A DNA stretch of 64,000 nucleotides from Desulfovibrio sp. (GTDB lineage: Bacteria > Desulfobacterota > Desulfovibrionia > Desulfovibrionales > Desulfovibrionaceae), in contig JALHJW010000004.1 of the NCBI GenBank assembly GCA_022839785.1, positions 62,001 to 126,000 on the forward strand, written 5' to 3'. Positions 17,098-23,666 of this stretch are shown here, one piece after another. The translations under genes were made by a program, and so were the position numbers. The notes beneath the pieces were generated by a model that did not search any database, was not told the origin of the DNA, and saw only the letters and a program-made list of their open reading frames with translations. Each line of letters begins with the position of its first letter. Positions within the stretch are counted from its first letter, which is position 1.

Positions 17098-17916
17098 ATG
17101 ACGTACACGCACCTCATGGAGGGCCTGCTGGCCGCTGTCCGCAAGGCGGGCGGGATCATCCGCCAGGACTGGGAACAGAACCGGGAGATCGCCCGCAAGG
17201 GGCGCATCGATCTCGTGACGCAGACCGATCTGCGCGTGGAGGCCTTGCTGCGCGAGGAACTCGGCCGCCTTCTGCCCGAGGCTGCCTTCTACGGCGAGGA
17301 ATCCGCCGACGGCAGGGGGCCGGGAGAGCTTTCCTGGGTCGTGGACCCGCTGGACGGGACCACCAACTTCGCCCACGCCATCCCCTTCGTGGCCACCTCC
17401 GTCGGACTGTGGCGCGAGGGGCGCACGGTGCTGGCCGCGGTCAACGCGCCCATGCTCGGCGAGCTGTTTTCCGCCGCACGCGGACAGGGGGCGTTTTGCA
17501 ACGGTCGGCCCATCCGCGTCTCACGGCGCGCGGAGCTTGAGGAGTGCATCGTGGCCACGGGCTTTCCCTACGCCATAGAGCGGTACGCCGAGCGCATCCT
17601 GGCCCACATGCGGCGCATGCTCCTGGCCACGCGCGGGGTGCGCAGGCCGGGCGCGGCGGCCGTGGACCTGGCCTACGTGGCGGCCGGACGGTACGATGGC
17701 TTCTACGAGTACGGTCTGAAGCCCTGGGACACGGCGGCGGGATGGCTGCTGGTGGAGGAGGCGGGCGGCCGCGTCGGGGCCATGGACGGCGTTGCGCCCT
17801 ACCTGCTCGGCGCGGAAGGCGTCCTGGCCAGCAACGGACTGGTCCACGAGGCCCTGGCCGCGCTCCTCAGGCTGGACCTGGAAGCAGCGGAAGGCGCGCC
17901 TCAGTCCGGAGCGTGA
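17098..17916 (+). CDS. suhB: Inositol-1-monophosphatase family protein
   Basis: Mg-dependent, Li-sensitive phosphatase fold acting on inositol phosphates or similar sugar phosphates; in many bacteria SuhB also affects rRNA transcription. The 272 residues contain both signatures: DPLDGTTNFAHAIP (about 84-97) with the metal ligands, and WDTAAGWLLVEEAGG (about 210). EES at about residue 65 supplies the other acidic ligand. The ATG at 17098 follows AGGGAGAGG, better placed than an in-frame ATG seven codons upstream. The last 16 bp overlap the convergent NUDIX gene. Confidence 0.9.
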   Translation: MTYTHLMEGLLAAVRKAGGIIRQDWEQNREIARKGRIDLVTQTDLRVEALLREELGRLLPEAAFYGEESADGRGPGELSWVVDPLDGTTNFAHAIPFVATSVGLWREGRTVLAAVNAPMLGELFSAARGQGAFCNGRPIRVSRRAELEECIVATGFPYAIERYAERILAHMRRMLLATRGVRRPGAAAVDLAYVAAGRYDGFYEYGLKPWDTAAGWLLVEEAGGRVGAMDGVAPYLLGAEGVLASNGLVHEALAALLRLDLEAAEGAPQSGA

Positions 17917-18473
17917 CTCCCGAAGATCAGGTCCTGCTCCCAGAAGTGAACCAGGGCAGGGGTCAGGAGTTCGCGGAAGTTCTCCACCATGCACCCCATC
18001 TCGGCCCGGTCCACGAAATAGCCGCCGTCCACCTCCTCCGGGTTGGGCCTGGGAGCTTCGGCAACGACTCCGGCGGAGTAGATGGAGACGAACTCCCAGC
18101 CCGTGGCCGGGCCGGGCTCCGCCCGGGCGAGGAAGCGCAGGCGCGGGACCCTCAGGCCGAGTTCCTCGTGCAGCTCCCTGACCGCCGCGTCCTCGGAGGC
18201 CTCTCCGGCCGTGACGTGGCCCGTGGCCGACAGGTCCCAGCGGCCGGGAAAGCGGCTCTTGGCCGGACTGCGTTTTTGCAGGAAGACCTTGCCGTCCCTA
18301 TCGTAGACGAGCACCACCACGGCGCGGTGAATCAGGGTCTGGGCGTGGACGTCGTCGATGGGCATGACGACCAGAGGCCGATTGCGCTCGTCAACGACAT
18401 CGATATACTCGACGCCCGGAAGCGCCCTGGCGTTTGCGGGCGAAGGCTGGTTTCGTCTCGTTTTGCGCGGCAT
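17901..18473 (-). CDS. NUDIX hydrolase
   Basis: A 190-residue hydrolase of nucleoside diphosphates linked to another group. The complete Nudix box GHVTAGEASEDAAVREL plus HEELGL is present near residue 93, satisfying G-x5-E-x7-REU-x-EE-x-G-U. The N-terminus (VVDERNRPLVVMPIDDVHAQ) and WDLSATGHV resemble the YfcD/isopentenyl-diphosphate isomerase-like branch, so the substrate could be a prenyl or nucleotide diphosphate. ATG 18473 was chosen over a TTG at 18512, which would overlap the divergent acetyltransferase start. No ribosome site is obvious. Convergent with suhB, overlapping it by 16 bp. Confidence 0.85.
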   Translation of the reverse strand: MPRKTRRNQPSPANARALPGVEYIDVVDERNRPLVVMPIDDVHAQTLIHRAVVVLVYDRDGKVFLQKRSPAKSRFPGRWDLSATGHVTAGEASEDAAVRELHEELGLRVPRLRFLARAEPGPATGWEFVSIYSAGVVAEAPRPNPEEVDGGYFVDRAEMGCMVENFRELLTPALVHFWEQDLIFGSHAPD

Positions 18474-18490
18474 GGCGGGGAGAATTCTAC

Positions 18491-19009
18491 ATGAGCGGAT
18501 GCGGGCGGACAAGATGCGACGGGACGGAACGCCCGCCCGCCGTCGTGCGCCTCGGCCCCGGCGACGCGGCCGAGTTGGCCGGGCTGGAACGCGTCTGCTT
18601 CAGCCATCCCTGGAGCGAGGAACAGTTGGCCTACGGCCTGGGGACCAGCGCCCTGCATGCCCTGGGCATGCGCGGCGCGGACGGCGCTCTGGCGGCCTAC
18701 TGCTCCTTCTACTGCGTGGCCGGGGAGGGCGAGATCGTGAATATCGCCGTGCTGCCCGGGCTGCGGGGCAGGGGTTGGGGGCGGGCGCTTCTGGCCGCCG
18801 TGTTGCAAAGCGCGACCGAAATGGGCATAGATCGAATGTTTCTGGAGGTGCGCAGGTCCAACGAGGCGGCCATCGGACTGTATACCGCCTTCGGCTTCGT
18901 GCGGACCGGCATCAGGCCGCGATACTACCCTGACACCAACGAAGACGCGCTGGTCATGACACTCGCCATGTCCGGACCCGCGCCAGGGAGCAGCCATGAA
19001 ATACCTTGA
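18491..19009 (+). CDS. rimI: GNAT acetyltransferase, RimI-like
   Basis: Acetyl-CoA-dependent N-acetyltransferase; RimI acetylates the N-terminal alanine of ribosomal protein S18. The 172 residues hold the GNAT core: CFSHPWSEEQL, then VNIAVLPGLRGRGWGRALLAA with the RGxGxGRALL acetyl-CoA loop, and FLEVRRSNEAAIGLYTAFGF with the family ending GIRPRYYPDTNEDALVM. Start ATG 18491 begins MSGCGRTRC; the earlier in-frame GTG or ATG would cross the NUDIX gene. It overlaps the pgk start by 14 bp, implying coupled translation. Confidence 0.88.
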   Translation: MSGCGRTRCDGTERPPAVVRLGPGDAAELAGLERVCFSHPWSEEQLAYGLGTSALHALGMRGADGALAAYCSFYCVAGEGEIVNIAVLPGLRGRGWGRALLAAVLQSATEMGIDRMFLEVRRSNEAAIGLYTAFGFVRTGIRPRYYPDTNEDALVMTLAMSGPAPGSSHEIP

Positions 19010-20183
19010 ACAGATGGATATTGCGGGCAGGAAGGTCCTCATCCGCGTGGACTTCAACGTGCCCATCAAGAATGGCGTGATCCAGGACGACAACCGCATC
19101 GTGCAGAGCCTGCCGACCATCCGCATGGCGTTGGACAAGGGCGCGGCCGTGGTCCTGTGCGCTCACCTGGGCAAGCCCAAGGGCAAGCCGGACCCCGCCT
19201 ACACCCTGGCGCCCACGGCCAAGCACCTTTCCGACCTTCTGAACCTGGACGTGGCCCTGGCCCCGGACTGCGTCGGCCCCGAGGCCGCCCGGCTGGTGGC
19301 CGGGCTGCAGCCCGGCCGCGTCCTGATGCTGGAGAATCTGCGCTTCCATGCGGGCGAGGAGGGCAACGATCCCGAATTCGCCAAGGCGCTGGCCCAAGGC
19401 ATCGACGTCTACATCGACGACGCCTTCGGCACGGCCCACCGCGCCCACGCCTCCAACGTGGGGGTGACCAAGTTCGTGAAGGAGTGCGGCTGCGGCCTGC
19501 TTCTGGAGAAGGAATGGAAGTTCCTGGGCGAGGCCCTGGCGAATCCCGCCCGGCCTTACGTGGCCATCTCCGGCGGGGCCAAGGTCTCCACCAAGCTCGG
19601 CATCCTGACCCGCCTGCTGGACAAGGTCGACGCCCTGATCATCGGCGGGGCCATGGCCAACACCTTCTTCCTGGCCCAGGGGCACGAGGTGGGCGCTTCC
19701 CTGGTGGAGCGCGAACTCGTGCCCGAGGCGCAGAAGATCATGGCGCTGGCGGCGCAGAAGGGCGTGAAGCTGCTGCTGCCCGTGGACGCCGTGGTCGGGC
19801 CCTCCCCGGACGCCACGGTCACGGGCGGCGTCTTCGACGTCGCCGCCCTTCCGGCGGACGGGATGGTGCTGGACATCGGCCCCAGGAGCGTGGTCCGCTT
19901 CACCGAGGAACTGGCCAAGGCCAGGACGGTGATGTGGAACGGCCCCATGGGAGCTTTCGAGAACCAGGCCTTCGCCCAGGGCTCCATGGCCCTGGCGCGC
20001 TGTCTGGCCGGACTCGCCGACGCGGTGACCATCGTGGGCGGCGGCGACACCGACGCCGTGGTCCACAAGGCCAGGCTCGCGGAGAAGTTCTCCTTCATCT
20101 CCACGGGCGGCGGTTCGTTCATGGAGTTCATGGAAGGCAAGGAACTGCCTGCCTTTACGGCCCTGGAGGCGTGCGGCGCATGA
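18996..20183 (+). CDS. pgk: Phosphoglycerate kinase
   Basis: Glycolytic kinase interconverting 1,3-bisphosphoglycerate and 3-phosphoglycerate with ADP/ATP. Full length at 395 residues. Motifs: KVLIRVDFNVPIKNG at residues 13-27, HLGKPKG near 56, the hinge SGGAKVSTKLG near 195, and the C-terminal nucleotide site GGGDTDAVV and STGGGSFMEFMEG. An AGGGAGCAGCC site precedes the ATG inside the end of rimI. Its TGA overlaps the ATG of tpiA by four bases (ATGA), so the two glycolytic genes are translationally coupled. Confidence 0.97.
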   Translation: MKYLEQMDIAGRKVLIRVDFNVPIKNGVIQDDNRIVQSLPTIRMALDKGAAVVLCAHLGKPKGKPDPAYTLAPTAKHLSDLLNLDVALAPDCVGPEAARLVAGLQPGRVLMLENLRFHAGEEGNDPEFAKALAQGIDVYIDDAFGTAHRAHASNVGVTKFVKECGCGLLLEKEWKFLGEALANPARPYVAISGGAKVSTKLGILTRLLDKVDALIIGGAMANTFFLAQGHEVGASLVERELVPEAQKIMALAAQKGVKLLLPVDAVVGPSPDATVTGGVFDVAALPADGMVLDIGPRSVVRFTEELAKARTVMWNGPMGAFENQAFAQGSMALARCLAGLADAVTIVGGGDTDAVVHKARLAEKFSFISTGGGSFMEFMEGKELPAFTALEACGA

Positions 20184-20932
20184 AAAAGCTGCTGGCCGCC
20201 AACTGGAAGATGTACAAGACCCGCGCCGAGGCCGAGGCCACGGCGCGGGACATGGTGCGGCTCATCGCCCCCTCGCTGCCCGCGGACCGGGAGGTGTTGG
20301 TTTTTCCCCCGTTCACGGCCATCGAGGCCGTGGGCCTGGCGTTCGCGGGCCAGGCGCGCTTCGGCGTCGGCGCGCAGAACTTCTGGCCCAGGAAGGAGGG
20401 CGCCTACACCGGCGAGATCGCCCCGCGCATGCTGGCCGACCTCGGCTGCGCCTGGGTCCTGGTGGGGCACTCGGAGCGGCGCTGGGTTCTGGGCGAGGAG
20501 GACGGCCTGCTGGCCGAGAAGGTGGCCTTCGCTCTGGCCGAGGGCTTCAAGGTCTGCCTGTGCATCGGCGAGAAGATCGAGGAACGGCGCGCGGGCCGCG
20601 TGGAGGAGATCATCGACGGCCAACTGGCCGCGGGACTTTCGGCCGCGGGGGACATCGCCGACGGCGCGCTGGCCGTGGCCTACGAACCCGTCTGGGCCAT
20701 CGGCACGGGCGAGGTGGCGGGGCCCGCCGACATCCTGCACGCCCACGCCCACACCCGCACGCGTCTGGGGACAATCCTGGGTGAGAAGGGGCTGCGGACA
20801 CCCATCCTGTATGGCGGGAGCGTGAAGCCGGAGAACGCTTCCGAGATTTTGTCCCTTGACAATGTGAACGGCGTGCTGGTAGGAGGCGCAAGCCTGACGG
20901 GTGAGAGCTTTTCCCGCATCGCGCTGGCCTGA
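20180..20932 (+). CDS. tpiA: Triosephosphate isomerase
   Basis: Interconverts dihydroxyacetone phosphate and glyceraldehyde-3-phosphate. The 250 residues carry all catalytic parts: NWKMY (Asn8, Lys10), VGHSERR with His97, AYEPVWAIGTG with Glu169 on the flexible loop, and the phosphate site YGGSVKPENA and GVLVGGASL. Coupled to pgk through an ATGA overlap; secG follows after 27 bp. Together with pgk it supplies lower glycolysis or gluconeogenesis. Confidence 0.97.
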   Translation: MKKLLAANWKMYKTRAEAEATARDMVRLIAPSLPADREVLVFPPFTAIEAVGLAFAGQARFGVGAQNFWPRKEGAYTGEIAPRMLADLGCAWVLVGHSERRWVLGEEDGLLAEKVAFALAEGFKVCLCIGEKIEERRAGRVEEIIDGQLAAGLSAAGDIADGALAVAYEPVWAIGTGEVAGPADILHAHAHTRTRLGTILGEKGLRTPILYGGSVKPENASEILSLDNVNGVLVGGASLTGESFSRIALA

Positions 20933-20959
20933 TCCGAAAGGCTTTTTTGGAGAAAGAAA

Positions 20960-21322
20960 TTGAGCGGAATCATCCTGACCCTGCACATCATCGCTTGTAT
21001 CGTCCTGATCGGTCTGGTACTGCTCCAGTCCGGCAAGGAAGGCATGGGCGTCATCTTCGGCGGCGGCAGCCAGTCCGTCTTCGGCGCTTCGGGCGCGGGC
21101 GGCCTGCTGGTCAAGCTGACGGCCATCCTGGCCGTGGTCTTCCTGCTGACCTCGCTGACGTACAACAAGCTCACCGGGGTCAAGGCCGTGAGCACGGACT
21201 CGATCATGATGTCCGCGCCCATCCCCGAGACCGAACCCGAGGCCCCTAAGCCCGAGGTGATCTTCGAGGAGCCCAAGGCTCCGGCTCAGGGCGAGGCCCC
21301 GGCGGAGGGCGTGAAGCAGTAA
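20960..21322 (+). CDS. secG: Preprotein translocase subunit SecG
   Basis: Small membrane subunit that assists SecYEG-mediated export. The 120 residues hold two helices (about 3-22 and 52-72) around the conserved cytoplasmic loop LLQSGKEGMGVIFGGGSQSVFGASG, given here in parts: LLQSGKEGMG and GGGSQSVFGASG. The C-terminus is a long acidic, Pro/Ala-rich tail. The start is TTG at 20960, supported by TTGGAGAAAG 5-14 bases upstream; no ATG fits. Association of secG with tpiA and a downstream tRNA-Leu is common in proteobacteria. Confidence 0.93.
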   Translation: MSGIILTLHIIACIVLIGLVLLQSGKEGMGVIFGGGSQSVFGASGAGGLLVKLTAILAVVFLLTSLTYNKLTGVKAVSTDSIMMSAPIPETEPEAPKPEVIFEEPKAPAQGEAPAEGVKQ

Positions 21323-21331
21323 AGACGGTTC

Positions 21332-21417
21332 GCGGAAGTGGTGGAATTGGTAGACACGCTATCTTGAGGGGGTAGTGGCCAAAAGCCGTGGGGGTTCGAG
21401 TCCCCCCTTCCGCACCA
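21332..21417 (+). tRNA. tRNA-Leu (anticodon GAG)
   Basis: Acceptor stem GCGGAAG pairs with CTTCCGC, followed by encoded ACCA. The anticodon stem CTATC/GGTAG encloses the seven-base loop TTGAGGG, so the anticodon is GAG (reads CUC/CUU). A class II variable arm and the T-loop GGTTCGAGTCC are present; length 86 bases including CCA. It lies 10 bp after secG, so it may be processed from the same transcript. Confidence 0.96.
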
Positions 21418-21423
21418 TATATC

Positions 21424-21456
21424 AGGCCCGGGCAAGCGCCCGGGCCTTTTTCTTTT
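21424..21456 (+). terminator. Intrinsic terminator behind tRNA-Leu
   Basis: Stem AGGCCCGGGC (21424-21433) / GCCCGGGCCT (21438-21447), loop AAGC, then TTTTTCTTTTGTTTT. A textbook terminator for the pgk-tpiA-secG-tRNA unit. Confidence 0.9.
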
Positions 21457-21482
21457 GTTTTCAATGGGTTGTTTGAAAACAA
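21455..21482. repeat. AT-rich 10-bp inverted repeat
   Basis: TTGTTTTCAA (21455-21464) and TTGAAAACAA (21473-21482) form a perfect dyad with an 8-base spacer. It directly follows the tRNA terminator and stands 120 bp before the FlgM-like gene. An operator is possible; no family can be assigned. Confidence 0.35.
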
Positions 21483-21604
21483 TTAAACAAAAAAACTTTT
21501 CCTGCCATTCCCGGCGGTTGCCGACAAATTTAGACACCAACCTTTCCGTCGCCTTAAGACCCACTCTTCCCGCACCGATAAGGCGAGCGAGGAGACGCGA
21601 ACGG

Positions 21605-21799
21605 ATGACGCACGGTCATTTGGACGAAACGCTGACAGGGAAAGAGCCGGGACTGGCCCGGCAAGACCCTGATGTCCGCGCCCGGCGCATCGCCGAGATC
21701 AAGCGGCGGATCAAGGACGGCACCTACCGGCCGCCCTTGCTCGCGGTCGCGGACGAACTCCTCAACGGGGGGCATCTCAGCTTCGATCACGAGGATTGA
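21605..21799 (+). CDS. Short FlgM-like protein (anti-sigma-28 family, tentative)
   Basis: A 64-residue protein. Residues 24-54 (VRARRIAEIKRRIKDGTYRP, then PLLAVADELL) follow the C-terminal sigma-binding pattern of FlgM, in which VxxIKxxIxxGTY and VADxLL are typical. True FlgM is about 100 residues with a disordered N-terminal half; here only 23 residues precede the motif. A GAGGAG site lies 12 bases before the ATG. It stands alone after the tRNA-Leu terminator, away from flagellar genes, so it may be a paralogue rather than the main FlgM. Function is inference from a short motif. Confidence 0.5.
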   Translation: MTHGHLDETLTGKEPGLARQDPDVRARRIAEIKRRIKDGTYRPPLLAVADELLNGGHLSFDHED

Positions 21800-21855
21800 G
21801 GGGGCCTTTGCGGATGCTTGCGGAACGGGAACGATCAGGGGCCGCACAACGAAGA

Positions 21856-21888
21856 GGGCGACGCAAAAGCGTCTCGCCCTTTTCGTTT
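21856..21888 (+). terminator. Hairpin with T-rich end, between FlgM-like gene and lysA
   Basis: GGGCGACGC / GCGTCTCGCCC (2-base bulge) with an AAAA loop followed by TTTTCGTTT. It fits a terminator for the FlgM-like gene; the convergent lysA ends 59 bp further on. Confidence 0.6.
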
Positions 21889-21946
21889 GCCCGCCGGATG
21901 CGCCGGGATGGGACGTCGCGTCCGTTTCCCGGCGCTCTCCGGAAGC

Positions 21947-23197
21947 TTACCCCTCCGTGTCGATTTCCGCGGCGATGAGATCGGCGTAAGTCTCGCGGCG
22001 ACGGATGCAGCGCGCCTCGGCGCCGTCCACCAGGATCTCGGCCGCACGGCGGCGGGTGTTGTACTGCGAGGACATGGTCATGCCATAGGCCCCGGCCGAG
22101 AAGGCGGCGAGATGCTCGCCGGGCTCCACGCCGGGCAGTTCGCGGTCGCGCGCCAGAAAATCCGTGGATTCGCAGATGCCGCCCACCACGTCCACGCTCT
22201 CCACGGGCCGGTTATGCTTCTCGACCTCCTCGATGCGGTGGTACGAGCCGTAGAGCGAGGGGCGCACGAGGTCGTTCATGGCCGCGTCCACGATCACGAA
22301 CTTCTTTACCGGCGTCTGCTTTGTGTAGACGGTGCGGAAGACCAGGATGCCGGCATTGCCGCAGATCACGCGGCCGGGCTCCAAGATCAGGGTCAGGGGC
22401 AGGTCCTTCAGCCGTTCCCCGAGGGCCGCGCCGAAAGCCGAGGGGTGCGGCGGCTCCTCCTCGTTGTAGGTGATGCCGAGCCCGCCGCCCAGGTCGAGGT
22501 AGCCCACGTAGATGCCCATCTCCAGCAGCTTCCTGTAGAAGCCCAGGACCTTGTCCAGGGCTTCGAGAAAGGGCTCCAGGGTGGTGAGCTGCGAGCCGAT
22601 GTGGCAGTCGATGCCCACGGGGTCCACGTTGGGCAGGTCGCGGGCCAGGGCGTAGCCCGTGAGGGCGGTGTCCATGTCCAGGCCGAACTTGTTCTTCTTC
22701 ATGCCCGTGGAGATGTACGGATGGGTCTTGGGGTCCACGTCCGGATTGATGCGCAGGGAGACGCGGGCCTTCAGCCCCATGCGTCCGGCCTCGGCGTCGA
22801 TGGCGCGCAGTTCGTCCAGGCTTTCCACGTTGAACATCAGGATGTTGGCCTTCAGGGCGGCGGCGATCTCCTCCGCGGTCTTGGCCACCCCGGAGAAGAC
22901 GATCTTCTCGCCCGGGATGCCCGCCTGCAGGGCGCGATACAGTTCGCCCCCGGAGACGATGTCCACGCCCGCGCCCATGTCGCCCAGAAGCTTCAGGATG
23001 TGGATGTTGGAATTTGCCTTGACTGAATAGCAGACCATGTGGGTCAAGCCTGCGAAGGCCGAGTCGAAGGCCTCGAAATGGCGGCGGAACGTGGCGGCGC
23101 TGTAGACGTAGGTGGGGGTGCCCCAGCGGCGGACGATGTCCGCCACCGGCACCTCCTCGGCAAAGAGCCTTCCGTCGCGGTACTCGAAATGATTCAT
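21947..23197 (-). CDS. lysA: Diaminopimelate decarboxylase
   Basis: PLP enzyme for the last step of lysine synthesis, meso-diaminopimelate to L-lysine. The 416 residues include YSVKANSN near 57 with the PLP-binding Lys, HIGSQLTTLEPF, the GGGLGITY phosphate loop, and the C-terminal substrate motif GGICESTDFLARDRELP and GAYGMTMSSQYN. It starts 4 bp after the LptM-like lipoprotein gene, an association also seen in gammaproteobacteria. The lysine pathway is fed by DapL, encoded 10 kb away. Confidence 0.97.
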   Translation of the reverse strand: MNHFEYRDGRLFAEEVPVADIVRRWGTPTYVYSAATFRRHFEAFDSAFAGLTHMVCYSVKANSNIHILKLLGDMGAGVDIVSGGELYRALQAGIPGEKIVFSGVAKTAEEIAAALKANILMFNVESLDELRAIDAEAGRMGLKARVSLRINPDVDPKTHPYISTGMKKNKFGLDMDTALTGYALARDLPNVDPVGIDCHIGSQLTTLEPFLEALDKVLGFYRKLLEMGIYVGYLDLGGGLGITYNEEEPPHPSAFGAALGERLKDLPLTLILEPGRVICGNAGILVFRTVYTKQTPVKKFVIVDAAMNDLVRPSLYGSYHRIEEVEKHNRPVESVDVVGGICESTDFLARDRELPGVEPGEHLAAFSAGAYGMTMSSQYNTRRRAAEILVDGAEARCIRRRETYADLIAAEIDTEG

Positions 23198-23201
23198 GCG
23201 G

Positions 23202-23666
23202 TTACTCCTGATCCAGACGCGAATTTTTCAAAACGGGGAAAACCGGGGTGAGGGAGGGGGGCAGGGTGGAGAGCCGGTTGTTGCCGGAAAGGCGGAAGCG
23301 GTACTCCCTGCCGCCGGACAGCTCGCACCAGGTGACCTGGATGACGTCGCCCCGGATGCGCACGCGGTCGTCGTCGAGCGCAAAATCCACCCGGCCCTGG
23401 GGTCTGAAGGGACAGGTGGGGCAGGCCAGGGTCATGTCCTCCAGCAGCAGGCTCACGGAGTCCAGCATGGCCCGGTTGCCGGAGATCTGCGTGCGCACGG
23501 TGATGCAGCCCTCGCGTTGCGTTCCCGTGGAGTTGCCGAAGGTGAACGTGTCCTCCCCGGTCTGGGGGGACGGCGGGCCTTTCCTGCCGCAGGCTCCGGC
23601 CAGCAGGGCGAGAGCCAGGATGAGGGCCGCGGCCAGGACCGCCGGAATGCGGGATGTGCTGCTCAC
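23202..23666 (-). CDS. Lipoprotein with LptM-like N-terminus
   Basis: 154 residues starting at a GTG (23666) whose last bases overlap the mutS stop (GTGA). A signal peptide (hydrophobic 9-28) ends in LLAGAC, and the mature N-terminus CGRKGPP is the hallmark of the short LptM/YifL lipoproteins that help mature the LPS translocon. Unlike LptM, which is about 60-70 residues, this protein carries a further 110-residue domain with FTFGNSTGTQ, CPTCPF and WCELSGGREYRFRLSG, which looks like a beta-rich, fibronectin-like periplasmic domain. LysA lies 4 bp downstream. I assign lipoprotein with confidence and the LptM link as likely only. Confidence 0.72.
   Translation of the reverse strand: MSSTSRIPAVLAAALILALALLAGACGRKGPPSPQTGEDTFTFGNSTGTQREGCITVRTQISGNRAMLDSVSLLLEDMTLACPTCPFRPQGRVDFALDDDRVRIRGDVIQVTWCELSGGREYRFRLSGNNRLSTLPPSLTPVFPVLKNSRLDQE

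Noticed and set aside
21481..21530. Sigma-28-like -10 (GCCGACAA) upstream of the FlgM-like gene
   Set aside because: There is no TAAA-type -35 at a proper distance, so the match is probably chance.
21246..21564. Minus-strand frames across tRNA-Leu with the string GGTRTPTAFG or RGDSNPHGF
   Set aside because: These are the well-known false proteins produced by translating antisense tRNA-Leu.
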